64,000 bases of DNA from Acidobacteriota bacterium (lineage in GTDB: Bacteria; Acidobacteriota; Thermoanaerobaculia; UBA5066). Shown here piece after piece: positions 7,810 through 16,382 of the stretch (the stretch's first letter is position 1; each line of letters starts with the position of its first letter). The notes beneath the pieces were generated by a model. It did no database searches. It was given only the letters and a program-made list of their open reading frames with translations, and had not been told where the DNA came from. The stretch covers positions 1 to 64,000 of the forward strand of contig RHKY01000046.1 of NCBI GenBank assembly GCA_008363385.1. Direction: 5' to 3'. The translations under genes were made by a program, and so were the position numbers.

Positions 7810-9279
7810 TCAGCGGGGCGAGGCCGTCCCGGCCGGAGCCGGGGCCGCCGTCCCGGAGGCGGGTGCCGGGGCCGGAGCCGCCGAGGCGGCGGGGACGGTC
7901 TTCTTCGGGCTCCCGGCCGCGGCGGCCCTCAGGGCGTCCAGCAGGGGGCGCAGCTCGTCGACCGCGGCGCGGGGGACGAGCATCGCGTCGCTCCGCCCGC
8001 TCGCCTCCACCGCCAGCGCGGGAGCGCCGTCCAGGGGGCTCGCCGTGTAGAACCGCAGGAGGCGCGGCGAGGGCTCCCGCTCCACCTGGACCTCGATCGT
8101 GGCGGCGGGGGGCGGCAGCTTCTTCTTCTTCACCTCGACGCCGTGCGCGGGGAGCTCCTTCTGCGGGAAGAAGAGCCGCGCCTCGATCCGCGAGAGCCGC
8201 TCGAGGAGGTCCTCGACCGCCGTGGCCGGGACGGTCCGGCCCCCCGAGCGCCACTCCCCCTCGACCTTCTCGGCCCCGCCCACCGTCCCGCCGAGGTCGA
8301 CGGAGAGCCGGGTGGCGTTCCAGGTGTCGAGCGGGCAGATCTTCGTCTCCCGGAAGGCCGAGAGCTCCTTGGCGATCCCCTCCTGGACGCGGTCGTCGAC
8401 GACGACGGGAGTCTTCCCCCGGAGGGCGTAGAGCTTCCCCGCCACGTCCGCCTTCGTCGCGCCGAACGCGAGCGACGCCACGACCTGGTCGCCCTTCTGC
8501 AGCGTGACGGTGGCCGACGGCGGGGCCAGGCCCACGCGCGGGAGGTCGGACGGGCCGAGGGTCGGGAACTCGGAGACGCGGCTGGACGACAGGTCGGCGA
8601 GCAGCTCGTCGACGAACGTCCTGGAGGCGAGGTCCTTCACCGGCTCCTCGAGCCGCCAGTCCCCGGGCGGGGAGCCCGCGGTGCCGGCGGAGCGCGCGAC
8701 CACGATCCGGGACGTCCCCTTGGCGATCGTCATCCGGGTCACGTCGGCGGAGGGCACCTCGACGAGGTTCTTCGAACGGAAGTCGTCCAGCGGCTTCCTC
8801 AGCGCGGCCATCGGCGCGTACTTCACCGCCCCGAACCGCCCGCCGACCGCCGCGGCCGTCGCGTCCGTCCCCGGGACCTCGGACCCGAAGAGGACCGTGT
8901 GGGAGGCGCCCCCCTTCAGGCCGAGGACGACGGTGGCCTTCGGGGCGTCCAGGCCGAACTCCTTCGGGTCGAACTCCGTCCGCGTCTCGCCGACCAGGTC
9001 GAGCCGCGCCAGGTCGGCGACCAGGCCGTCCACGGTGGCGGCGTCGGCCGGCTCCCCGCCGACGAGCCAGCGGTCCTCCGGGCCGCGCGCCAGGGCGACC
9101 TTCGGCAGGTCCGGCCGCTCGACGGTGACCGCCACGGCCTCGGCCGTCTCGAAGTCGAGGAGCTTCTTCCGGGCGCGCGCGGCCTGCTCGGAGGTCGGCT
9201 GGTGGCGCTCGAAGAAGACGACGAAGGCCAGGAGGGCGAGGAAGACGCCCGTCAGGACGAGGAGCTTCCGCGTCGACAC
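7810..9279 (-). CDS. Membrane-anchored DUF4340-type protein
   Basis: This 489-residue protein has one N-terminal transmembrane segment ('KLLVLTGVFLALLAFVVFF') and a large extracytoplasmic part made of repeated beta-rich units, with 'FGLDAPKATVVLGLKGG' and 'VGLAPPSATVTLQKGDQV' as two copies of the DUF4340 core. It ends in a Pro/Ala-rich tail. It is the last gene of a minus-strand operon after a GldG-like protein, an ABC permease and an ABC ATPase, with 14 nt to the upstream gene. This four-gene order recurs in several phyla. The transported substrate is unknown. The GTG start leaves the TM segment next to the N-terminus. Confidence 0.85.
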   Translation of the reverse strand: MSTRKLLVLTGVFLALLAFVVFFERHQPTSEQAARARKKLLDFETAEAVAVTVERPDLPKVALARGPEDRWLVGGEPADAATVDGLVADLARLDLVGETRTEFDPKEFGLDAPKATVVLGLKGGASHTVLFGSEVPGTDATAAAVGGRFGAVKYAPMAALRKPLDDFRSKNLVEVPSADVTRMTIAKGTSRIVVARSAGTAGSPPGDWRLEEPVKDLASRTFVDELLADLSSSRVSEFPTLGPSDLPRVGLAPPSATVTLQKGDQVVASLAFGATKADVAGKLYALRGKTPVVVDDRVQEGIAKELSAFRETKICPLDTWNATRLSVDLGGTVGGAEKVEGEWRSGGRTVPATAVEDLLERLSRIEARLFFPQKELPAHGVEVKKKKLPPPAATIEVQVEREPSPRLLRFYTASPLDGAPALAVEASGRSDAMLVPRAAVDELRPLLDALRAAAAGSPKKTVPAASAAPAPAPASGTAAPAPAGTASPR

Positions 9280-9293
9280 GGCAGGCCGACCTC

Positions 9294-10739
9294 CTAGCGG
9301 CGCCTCTTGAAGTAGATCCCGACCCCGAGCGCGACGGCCAGGAGCGGGAGGACGACGACCGCCACGAGGGTGATCCGGCCGATGTCGCCCCGCGTCATCG
9401 TCACGGCCACCTGGTCCGTCGACTTGGGCGGGATCGAGACGAGCGCCTCGCGCTCCATCGTCCAGTTGGCCGCCCCGCTCGCCAGGTACGAGTTGGCGGC
9501 GTTGGGGAGGCCGCCGTTCGAGGCGAAGTCGGCGTCGCCGAAGACCACGAGCCGCGCCCTCTTCCCCTCGCCGGCGCCGCTCGTCTCCAGCGCCACCGCG
9601 ACCGGGACCGGGCCCTGCACGTCCTTCTCGTCCTTCTCGACCTTCACCTCGAGCCGGGCCAGGTCGGTCTCGCCCCACCCGTCGCTCGTCGTCTCGGCGA
9701 GGACGGTCCCGGTCCGCCCCTCGGGGAGCTTCTCGGCCAGGCCGACCGACCGCGCGAGCGAGAAGACGACGGCGGTCCCCTCGAGGAGCTTCGTGACGGG
9801 GTGCGGCCGGAACGTGGAGGCGAAGAACGTGTCGGCCCCCATCAGCGGGACCGCGCTCTTCGGGTCGATGACGATGTCGTTCCCCAGCTTCACCCCCCAC
9901 GCCGAGAGCACGGGGGAGAGGCCGAGGTCGAGGAAGCTCCGCGTCCCGCCCGGCGAGAGCTCGACGTCGAGGAAGAGGAGGAGCCTCCCGCCGCCGTCGA
10001 GGTAGCGCACGAGGGCCGCCGCCTCGGGCTCGGTGAAGGCCGAGCGGGGGCCCGCCACGACGACGAGGTCGGTCCCGGCCGGCACCTCGGGGGCGCCGAG
10101 GCTCCCCCACGTCTCGACCGTGCAGTTGTCCCGCCGGAGCGTCTCGGCCAGGGCCCAGAAGCCCTCGCGCGAGCGCTCGTCGGTCTTCCGCTCGCCGTGG
10201 CCCGTCGTGAAGACGACCTTGGGCGCGCGCGTCTGGGTCACCGAGAGGATCGCGGAGGTGAACTCCTGCTCCCCCTTGAAGCTCTTGATCGACGGCTCGC
10301 CCCCGAACCGGGCCCGGGAGTAGTCGAGCTCCGCCAGGGCCTCGGTGCCGACGTACTTCTTCTTCTCGCCGGACTGGAAGACGACCGAGGCCCCGGTGAC
10401 GCCGAACTCCTTGACGAGGGCCTCGGCGCGCGCCCGGTTCCGGGTCGGGTCGAGCGTCTCGACGGTGAGCAGCGGGGACTTCGCCTTGTAGCGGCGCAGG
10501 AGCTCCTGCGTCTCGGCGAACATCGGCGTCCCCTCGGTCATGAAGACGGTGACGGTGACCGGCGCCTTCAGCTCGGCGAGGACCTTCTCGGTCCTCTCCG
10601 AGAGGCTGTAGAGGCCCGAGCCGGTCCAGTCGAGGCGCCGGTAGTGCCGGGCGCCGAGCCAGTTGACGAGGACGAGGATCCCGAGGCCCACGACCACCGA
10701 GGCGGCCAGGGTGAGGCGGAAGGCGGAGCGGGGGTTCAT
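9294..10739 (-). CDS. GldG-like ABC-associated membrane protein
   Basis: The protein has 481 residues with one TM helix at each end: 'LAASVVVGLGILVLVNWLG' near residue 20 and 'ITLVAVVVLPLLAVALGVGIY' near 465. Between them is a GldG / ABC-type uncharacterised transport domain with the typical opening 'DWTGSGLYSLSERTEKVL' and the segment 'VVFTTGHGERK'. In Bacteroidetes GldG works with GldA and GldF; outside gliding bacteria the module is widespread and its substrate is unknown. It starts 7 nt after the permease stop. Confidence 0.88.
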   Translation of the reverse strand: MNPRSAFRLTLAASVVVGLGILVLVNWLGARHYRRLDWTGSGLYSLSERTEKVLAELKAPVTVTVFMTEGTPMFAETQELLRRYKAKSPLLTVETLDPTRNRARAEALVKEFGVTGASVVFQSGEKKKYVGTEALAELDYSRARFGGEPSIKSFKGEQEFTSAILSVTQTRAPKVVFTTGHGERKTDERSREGFWALAETLRRDNCTVETWGSLGAPEVPAGTDLVVVAGPRSAFTEPEAAALVRYLDGGGRLLLFLDVELSPGGTRSFLDLGLSPVLSAWGVKLGNDIVIDPKSAVPLMGADTFFASTFRPHPVTKLLEGTAVVFSLARSVGLAEKLPEGRTGTVLAETTSDGWGETDLARLEVKVEKDEKDVQGPVPVAVALETSGAGEGKRARLVVFGDADFASNGGLPNAANSYLASGAANWTMEREALVSIPPKSTDQVAVTMTRGDIGRITLVAVVVLPLLAVALGVGIYFKRRR

Positions 10740-10746
10740 CGGCGCC

Positions 10747-11484
10747 TCACTTCCCCTTGTTCGCCTCGAGGGCGCGCGCCGACAGGAAGAGGAAGAAGAC
10801 GACCGTGGAGGCGACGTAGACCAGGCGGCGCGTGTCGACGATCCCGCGGGAGAAGTCGTCCATGTGCTCCAGGAGGTTCAGGTACGAGAGCGCCTCGCGG
10901 GTCCCCGGGTCGTTGGCGAACTCCTTGAAGACGCCGACGAAGAAGACGCCGATGATGAAGACGAAGCCGAGGATCGCGGCGACGATCTGGTTCTTGGTCA
11001 GGGCCGAGGCGAACGTCCCGGCCGCGATGAAGAGGGCGCCGATCAGCGCCACGCCGACGTAGGCGCCCGCGATCGGCCCCCAGTCGAGCTTTCCGTGCCG
11101 CGAGAGGAGGAGCGGGTAGACGACCGTCGGCGACCAGAGGAAGAGGAAGAACGCCCACCCCCCGACGAACTTCCCCGCCACGACCGTCGTCTCGGTGACC
11201 GGCGCGGTGAGGAGCGCCTCGATCGAGCCCGACTTGCGCTCCTCGGAGAGGAGGCGCATGGCGATGACCGAGGAGACGAGCATCATGAAGATCCAGTAGA
11301 AGACGTTCGTGAAGAAGAGCGACATGAACGCGGTCCGGGGCGTCTCGGGCTGGTTGAGGGCCTGGAGGATCCCGTTGAAGAGGACGCCGTTGATCAGGAG
11401 GAACGAGGTCAGGACGACGTAGGCGAGCGGCGAGAAGAAGTACGCCAGGAACTCGCGCCTGACGATCGCGCGGAAGGCCCTCAC
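10747..11484 (-). CDS. ABC transporter permease, GldF-like (ABC-2 family)
   Basis: This 245-residue polytopic membrane protein has about six hydrophobic segments, for example 'YVVLTSFLLINGVLF', 'FYWIFMMLVSSVIAMRLL' and 'ILGFVFIIGVFFVGVF'. The conserved 'RLLSEERKSGSIEALLTAPV' region of ABC-2 permeases is present at about residues 80-100. It starts with GTG inside the stop of the ATPase gene (GTGA overlap), so the two are translationally coupled and should form the transporter core. The GldG-like and DUF4340 proteins are the likely extracytoplasmic partners. Confidence 0.92.
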   Translation of the reverse strand: MRAFRAIVRREFLAYFFSPLAYVVLTSFLLINGVLFNGILQALNQPETPRTAFMSLFFTNVFYWIFMMLVSSVIAMRLLSEERKSGSIEALLTAPVTETTVVAGKFVGGWAFFLFLWSPTVVYPLLLSRHGKLDWGPIAGAYVGVALIGALFIAAGTFASALTKNQIVAAILGFVFIIGVFFVGVFKEFANDPGTREALSYLNLLEHMDDFSRGIVDTRRLVYVASTVVFFLFLSARALEANKGK

Positions 11485-12491
11485 TTCGCCTCCTCCTTGG
11501 CGGGCGGCTCGTCGTGCGCCTCGACCGCGGCCGGCAGCTCGTCGGTCTGCGGCTCGGCGGCCGCCGACTGCGAGACGAGGCGGACGAAGACGTCCTCGAG
11601 CGTCGCCTGGCGCGGGGTCATCTCCAGGAGCGTCCAGCCCCGGGCCACGACCTCGCGGAAGACGGCCTCCCGCACGTCGGCCTCGCGCTCCGTGTCGAGG
11701 ACGACCCGGGTCTCGCCTCCCGCGCCGATCCGCGCGGCCCTGACGACTCCGGGGATCCCCTTGAAGGCCGCGTCGGCGCCCGTCAGCTCCCCCTTCAGCG
11801 CGACGGTCAGGCCCGGGCTCTGGGCCATCTGCTGCCGGAGGAGGTCCGGCGTCCCGGTGGCCAGGATCTTCCCCTTGTCGATGATGACGACGCGGTCGCA
11901 GACCAGCTCGACCTCGGGGAGGATGTGCGTCGACAGGAGGATCGTGTGGTCCTTCTTCAGGTCCCGGATCAGCTCGCGGACCTTGACGATCTGCCGCGGG
12001 TCGAGGCCGACGGTCGGCTCGTCCAGGACGAGCGCCTTCGGCTTGTGGACGAGGGCGCCGGCGAGCCCCGTCCGCTGGCGGTACCCCTTGGAGAGGTTCG
12101 CGATCGGGGTGTCGGCCACGTCGTCGACGAAGCACTTCTGGATCGCCTCGTCGACGCGCGAGCTCACCTCCCGCCCCGGCACGCCACAGAGCTCGGCCCG
12201 GAAGCGGATGTACTCCCGGACCCGCATCTCCGGGTAGAGCGCGAGCGTCTCGGGGAGGTAGCCGAGGCTCCGGCGGGCCTCGAGCGGCTTCTGGGTCACG
12301 TCCACGTCGTCGAGGACCACCCGGCCCGCCGTCGCCGGCAGGAAGCCCGTGATCATCCGCATCGTCGTCGTCTTCCCGGCCCCGTTCGGGCCGAGGAAGC
12401 CGAGGATCTCGCCGCTGTCGACCCGGAACGAGATGTCGTCGACGGCGAGGGTCCCGTAGAAAGACTTCGTGAGTCCCTGGACGTCCAGCAT
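11481..12491 (-). CDS. ABC transporter ATP-binding protein, GldA-like
   Basis: A complete nucleotide-binding domain fills the first 230 of 336 residues: Walker A GPNGAGKTTT, signature LSKGYRQR, Walker B ALVLDEPTVGLD and the switch histidine in LLSTHILPEVE. The last 100 residues form the usual C-terminal extension of GldA/NatA-type ATPases, ending in an acidic Ala/Glu-rich tail. It is the first gene of the four-gene transporter operon. A GGGAGG sequence lies about 12 nt before the ATG, farther than usual. Confidence 0.93.
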   Translation of the reverse strand: MLDVQGLTKSFYGTLAVDDISFRVDSGEILGFLGPNGAGKTTTMRMITGFLPATAGRVVLDDVDVTQKPLEARRSLGYLPETLALYPEMRVREYIRFRAELCGVPGREVSSRVDEAIQKCFVDDVADTPIANLSKGYRQRTGLAGALVHKPKALVLDEPTVGLDPRQIVKVRELIRDLKKDHTILLSTHILPEVELVCDRVVIIDKGKILATGTPDLLRQQMAQSPGLTVALKGELTGADAAFKGIPGVVRAARIGAGGETRVVLDTEREADVREAVFREVVARGWTLLEMTPRQATLEDVFVRLVSQSAAAEPQTDELPAAVEAHDEPPAKEEAK

Positions 12492-12705
12492 CGTGTCGTC
12501 GATCCTCCCGGGAGCGTGCCGACGGCGCAGATAGCCGAGCCCTTCCGGCCGCGAGGGGCACGCAATATAGCACGCGGCGTGCCCGGTCCCGGGCGCCGGA
12601 GGAGGCCCCGGAGGCCGTTCCGGCGCGGCCGCCGCGGGGCGCCGAGCGCGCCCCGGGCGCCACGCTGGCGCGACGCCCCCGTCGATCTGGCCGGAGGCCG
12701 GACGG
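12492..12705. promoter_or_regulatory. Intergenic region before the GldA-like operon, with a palindrome
   Basis: This 214-bp gap separates the amidase stop from the ABC ATPase start. On the minus strand TATATT (12564-12569) is a candidate -10, though no good -35 was found. It is framed by GGGCACG (12556-12562) and CGTGCCC (12578-12584), a 7-bp inverted repeat, and GCACG-CGG-CGTGC lies at 12570-12582. This arrangement looks like an operator over a promoter. A GC hairpin (12636-12642 with 12648-12654) could end amidase transcription. Confidence 0.35.
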
Positions 12706-14538
12706 TCAGCCCCGGCCCCGCCCGCCTCCCTTCGCGGGGCGTTTCGTCTTCGTCTCGGGCCAGGGGCCGTGGGCCTCGGGCCAGGGGCCGAACGGCTCGG
12801 CGACGGGCCTCGGCGCCTTCGCGGCGACCGCCGCCGCGGGCGGCTCCTCCTCGGCCCCGAAGTACTCCAGGATCCCGCCGAGGAGCGCTTCGGCCATCGC
12901 CTGACGGTACGCGCGCGTCCGGGTCAGCTCGCGGTCCTCGGCGTTCCCGAGGTTCGAGATCTCCACCAGGACGCGCGCCGGGATCCGGTTGTACCGGAGG
13001 ACCGCCGGGACCCACTCGCGCCCGCCGCGCACGACGTGCGTCCTCACGGGGCCGAAGCGGTGGACGGGGAGGCCCGCCTGCCGGACCGCGCCGAGGAGGC
13101 TCTCGGCCAGCCTCGTCGAGACGCCCTCGGCCTCGACCCGGTCCTTCTTCCGGAAGGAGACGACCGGCTGCTCGCGCCACTCGCGGTAGGAGGCGTAGAC
13201 GGCCCCGCGACGCCCGAACCGCTCCCTCAAGAACCGCTCGCCCGGGACGTAGAACATCGCCCCCCTCACCGACGAGTGGAGCGAGTCGGCGTGGATCGAG
13301 AGGAAGACCGTCCTGTCGGGCGGGATCGGCTTCCTGTCCTTCCCGGGGCGGCCGAGGAGGCTGTTGGCGAGGTACCAGCGGAGGTTCACGCCGACGGTCG
13401 GGTCGGTCAGCGCGTGCGGCGGGTTCGTCAGGAGGACCCGGCCCTGCCGGTTCGGGAGCTTGTCGCGGTCCGGGACGCCGAAGCCGATCCCGGGCTCCTT
13501 CGAGGTCATGACGACGTCGGCCCGGGTCCTCTCGAGGAGGAGCTTCCTGAGCCGGCAGGTCACGTCGTAGACGTAGGTCGACTCCCAGGTCCCGCCGTGG
13601 ATCGTCCCGGTGTCGCGTCCCCCGTGCCCGGCGTCCAGGACGACCCGCACGCCGGACAGGCCGCGCGCCGCGGGCGGCCGCGAGAACTGCGCCGCCTCGG
13701 CCCGTTCCCGCACCAGCTCCTGCGCCCGCGGGTCCTCCGGCGGGAGGTACTCCTCGGAGAGGAAGGCGAGGGGGATCTTCACGGGGAACCCGACCGGGAT
13801 CGCGTGGACGTCGTCGATCCCCGATCGGAGGGCGATCTTCAGCGCCAGCTCGATGACGTCCTCGGCGTGGAGGCGTCCGGTGAAGCGGACGACGACCGCC
13901 GAGTAGAGCGCCTCGCCCTGCCGGATCCGGTAGACCGCGTGCCGCCCCGCCCCGTCCTCGGCGAACGTCAGCGGCGGGGCCTCCTCGCCGTCGACGGCCG
14001 GCTCGTCCTTGAACGGCGGGGCCAGCAGCTCCACCGGGATCCGGACGGTCGTCCCGCGCCGCGCGATCGTCGCGCCCAGGCCGTTGGCGCGCGCCAGGTC
14101 GGGCCCGTTGGCCGCGCCGGAGGTGAACCAGGAGGCCACGGAGGAGAGCGGCTCGTCGGCGACGGCCACGTGGAGCCACCCGTCCCGGGAGCGGAGGTCG
14201 CTCGGGAAGAGCGCCCGCACCGCCGCCAGGCGGGCCGCGTCGGCGAGCAGCCCGAACGGGAGGACGACCGGCCGCGCTGCCGAGGGCCGTCCGGCCACGA
14301 TCCCCTGGGCGCCGGCCGGGTCCCTCGCGAGGCGGCGCGCGAAGTCGGCCGGCTCCTCCCCCTCCAGGGGACGCGCCTCCACCGAGATCTCGCCCCCCGT
14401 CAGGACCACCGTGAGGTCCGAGGAGACCTCGACCCGGCGGTCCCCGGGGGGCGGCTCCGCCCCGAGGAGAGCGGCCGGGAAGGCGGCCGCCAGGAGGAGC
14501 GCGACCGGCTTCCGCCGACGGGCGGGGAGACCGCTCAC
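12706..14538 (-). CDS. Exported N-acetylmuramoyl-L-alanine amidase (AmiC-like, amidase_3) with LysM-like segment
   Basis: The enzyme cleaves the bond between N-acetylmuramic acid and the stem peptide of peptidoglycan. It has 610 residues: a signal peptide ('KPVALLLAAAFPAALLGA'), about 250 residues of beta-rich sequence, a LysM-like stretch ('YRIRQGEALYSAVVVRF' onward), then a zinc amidase_3 domain. Zinc ligands are the His of DAGHGG (near residue 305), the Glu of TWESTY and the His of SIHADS; the catalytic Glu is in VLVEISNLGN. A Pro/Lys-rich tail follows. The GTG overlaps the gatA stop by 4 nt, so a cell-wall hydrolase is translationally coupled to tRNA amidotransferase genes. Confidence 0.9.
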   Translation of the reverse strand: MSGLPARRRKPVALLLAAAFPAALLGAEPPPGDRRVEVSSDLTVVLTGGEISVEARPLEGEEPADFARRLARDPAGAQGIVAGRPSAARPVVLPFGLLADAARLAAVRALFPSDLRSRDGWLHVAVADEPLSSVASWFTSGAANGPDLARANGLGATIARRGTTVRIPVELLAPPFKDEPAVDGEEAPPLTFAEDGAGRHAVYRIRQGEALYSAVVVRFTGRLHAEDVIELALKIALRSGIDDVHAIPVGFPVKIPLAFLSEEYLPPEDPRAQELVRERAEAAQFSRPPAARGLSGVRVVLDAGHGGRDTGTIHGGTWESTYVYDVTCRLRKLLLERTRADVVMTSKEPGIGFGVPDRDKLPNRQGRVLLTNPPHALTDPTVGVNLRWYLANSLLGRPGKDRKPIPPDRTVFLSIHADSLHSSVRGAMFYVPGERFLRERFGRRGAVYASYREWREQPVVSFRKKDRVEAEGVSTRLAESLLGAVRQAGLPVHRFGPVRTHVVRGGREWVPAVLRYNRIPARVLVEISNLGNAEDRELTRTRAYRQAMAEALLGGILEYFGAEEEPPAAAVAAKAPRPVAEPFGPWPEAHGPWPETKTKRPAKGGGRGRG

Positions 14539-16022
14539 CCGCCCACGGCGCCGCGCGGTCGGGCGCCGGAGAGCCCCGCGGCCTCCTGGACGGCCCTGGC
14601 CAGCGCGAAGAGGAGGGGCTCGGAGTCGGCCGGGCCGACGAGCTGAATCCCGATCGGGAGCCCGTCCGACGAGAGCGCCGCCGGGACGGAGACCGCCGGC
14701 AGCCCGGCCAGGCTGGCGGGGACCGTGAAGACGTCGGAGAGGTACATCGCCAGCGGGTCGGCCGACCGCTCCCCCAGACGGAACGCGGGCTCGGGGGCGG
14801 TCGGGCAGAGGATCGCGTCGACCTCCGTGAAGGCCCGCGCGAAGTCGCGCCGCAGGAGGTCCCGGACGAGCTGGGCGCGTCCGTACCAGGCGTCGTGGTA
14901 GCCCGCGGAGAGGGCGAAGGTCCCGAGGAGGATCCGGCGCTTCACCTCCGCGCCGAACCCCTCGGTCCGCGTCTCCCGGTAGAGGGCCGAGAGGTCCGAG
15001 TCGCCCCGGCGGGCCCCGTACCGGACGCCGTCGAACCGGGCCAGGTTCGAGGAGGCCTCGGCCGTGGCGACCAGGTAGTAGACGGGGACGGCGAACGGGA
15101 CGCGCGGGACCGAGACCGGCACCGGCGCGGCGCCGGCCTCGGCGAGCCAGGCGGCCGCCCGGTCGAAGGCGGACTTCACGTCCGGGTGGAGGCCCCCCTC
15201 CGGGGCCTCGGCCTCGCGCAGGAGCCCGATCCTCCTCCCGCGGACTCCCCCCGCCAGGCCCGCCCGGACGTCGGGAACGGCCGAGCCGAGCGCCGTCGAG
15301 TCCCGGCCGTCCGCCCCGCCGACGAGGGCGAAAACGGTCGCGGCGTCCTCGACGGTCCGCGCGAGGACCCCCGCCTGGTCGAGGGAGGAGGCGAAGGCGA
15401 CGAGCCCCCACCGGGAGAAACGGCCGTAGGTCGGCTTCACGCCCACGAGCCCGCAGTGCGAGGCGGGCTGGCGGACCGAGCCGCCGGTGTCGGTGCCCAG
15501 GGCGAGCGGGACGGCCCGGGCGGCCACCGCGGCGGCGGACCCTCCCGAGGAGCCGCCGGGGACCCGCTCCTCGTCCCAGGGGTTCCGGACGGGCCCGAAC
15601 GCCGAGTTCTCGTTCGAGGAGCCCATCCCGAACTCGTCGCAGTTCGTCTTCCCCACCACGACCGCCCCGGCCGCCACGAGCCTCTCGACGCACGTCGCGT
15701 CGAAGGGGGCCAGGAAGCCGGAGAGGACCCTCGAGCCGGCCGTCGACGGGAGGCCCGCCACGTGGATGTTGTCCTTGACCGCCAGCGGGACCCCGGCGAG
15801 CGGGAGCAGCTCGCCCGAGGCCACGCGCCGGTCCACCTCGGCCGCACGCGCCAGGGCCGGCCCCTCGGCGACGTGGAGGAAGGAGCCGTGCCGCTCGGTC
15901 GCCGCGCGGGCGCGTGCGAGCGCGGCCCCGGCCACCTCGCGGGCGGAGACCGAGCCCGAGCCCACCGCGCGGGCGAGCTCGAGAGCCGGCCCGTCCAGGA
16001 GGCGCTCGGCTTCGGCCCTCAC
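14535..16022 (-). CDS. gatA: Aspartyl/glutamyl-tRNA amidotransferase subunit A
   Basis: GatA is the glutaminase of the GatCAB complex, which converts misacylated Glu-tRNA(Gln) and/or Asp-tRNA(Asn) to the amide form. The Ser-cisSer-Lys triad of amidase-signature enzymes is complete: K83 in AVKDN, S158 in PGGSSGGS and nucleophile S182 in GTDTGGSVRQPA. The length of 495 residues is typical. The GTG start overlaps the gatC stop (GTGA). gatB is not in this window. Tight coupling to gatC supports the assignment to GatA rather than another amidase. Confidence 0.95.
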   Translation of the reverse strand: MRAEAERLLDGPALELARAVGSGSVSAREVAGAALARARAATERHGSFLHVAEGPALARAAEVDRRVASGELLPLAGVPLAVKDNIHVAGLPSTAGSRVLSGFLAPFDATCVERLVAAGAVVVGKTNCDEFGMGSSNENSAFGPVRNPWDEERVPGGSSGGSAAAVAARAVPLALGTDTGGSVRQPASHCGLVGVKPTYGRFSRWGLVAFASSLDQAGVLARTVEDAATVFALVGGADGRDSTALGSAVPDVRAGLAGGVRGRRIGLLREAEAPEGGLHPDVKSAFDRAAAWLAEAGAAPVPVSVPRVPFAVPVYYLVATAEASSNLARFDGVRYGARRGDSDLSALYRETRTEGFGAEVKRRILLGTFALSAGYHDAWYGRAQLVRDLLRRDFARAFTEVDAILCPTAPEPAFRLGERSADPLAMYLSDVFTVPASLAGLPAVSVPAALSSDGLPIGIQLVGPADSEPLLFALARAVQEAAGLSGARPRGAVGG

Positions 16023-16309
16023 TCGCCCCTCGAGACGACCCGGGGGACGACGAAGTGGTCGCGCGCGGTCTGCGGGGCGTTGTCCCGGACCCACCCGGTC
16101 GCCGCGCGCTCCGCCGGCTCGTCCGCGCGCAGCGGCGTCGCGGGAGCGTCGGCGAGGCTCCCGAGCTCGGAATCCGGGATCGACGACAGCGCCTCGAAGT
16201 GCTCGACGATCCTGGTCAGCTCGGCAGCCAGCCGCCCGGCCTCCTCGGGTCCCAGGCCGAGAGCACAGAGACGGGCCACCTTCTCCACGAGGCCCGGGTC
16301 GATCCTCAC
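16019..16309 (-). CDS. gatC: Aspartyl/glutamyl-tRNA amidotransferase subunit C
   Basis: GatC is the small subunit that wraps around GatA and stabilises it. The 96-residue protein has the family form: an N-terminal helix-rich half ('VEKVARLCALGLGPEEAGRLA', an allowed short match) and the C-terminal 'LRADEPA' and 'APQTARDHFVVPRVV' segments. The GTG at 16309 fits the family length, and TATACT lies 8 nt upstream on the minus strand with no Shine-Dalgarno sequence, so this is probably the leaderless first gene of gatC-gatA-amidase. Confidence 0.93.
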   Translation of the reverse strand: MRIDPGLVEKVARLCALGLGPEEAGRLAAELTRIVEHFEALSSIPDSELGSLADAPATPLRADEPAERAATGWVRDNAPQTARDHFVVPRVVSRGE

Positions 16310-16317
16310 GGGCCGCG

Positions 16318-16371
16318 AGTATAGCGGCGGGGGCGCCCGTGCTTGACCCCTCCGCCGTGCCGCCTTAGCGT
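16318..16371. promoter_or_regulatory. Divergent promoters of gatC and the tRNA nucleotidyltransferase gene
   Basis: For gatC, TATACT (minus strand, 16318-16323) lies 8 nt before the GTG. For the divergent gene, TTGACC (16343-16348) and TAGCGT (16366-16371) are 17 bp apart, and the latter ends 11 nt before the ATG. Both transcripts would have very short or no leaders. Confidence 0.45.
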
Positions 16372-16382
16372 GCGAGGCCCCC

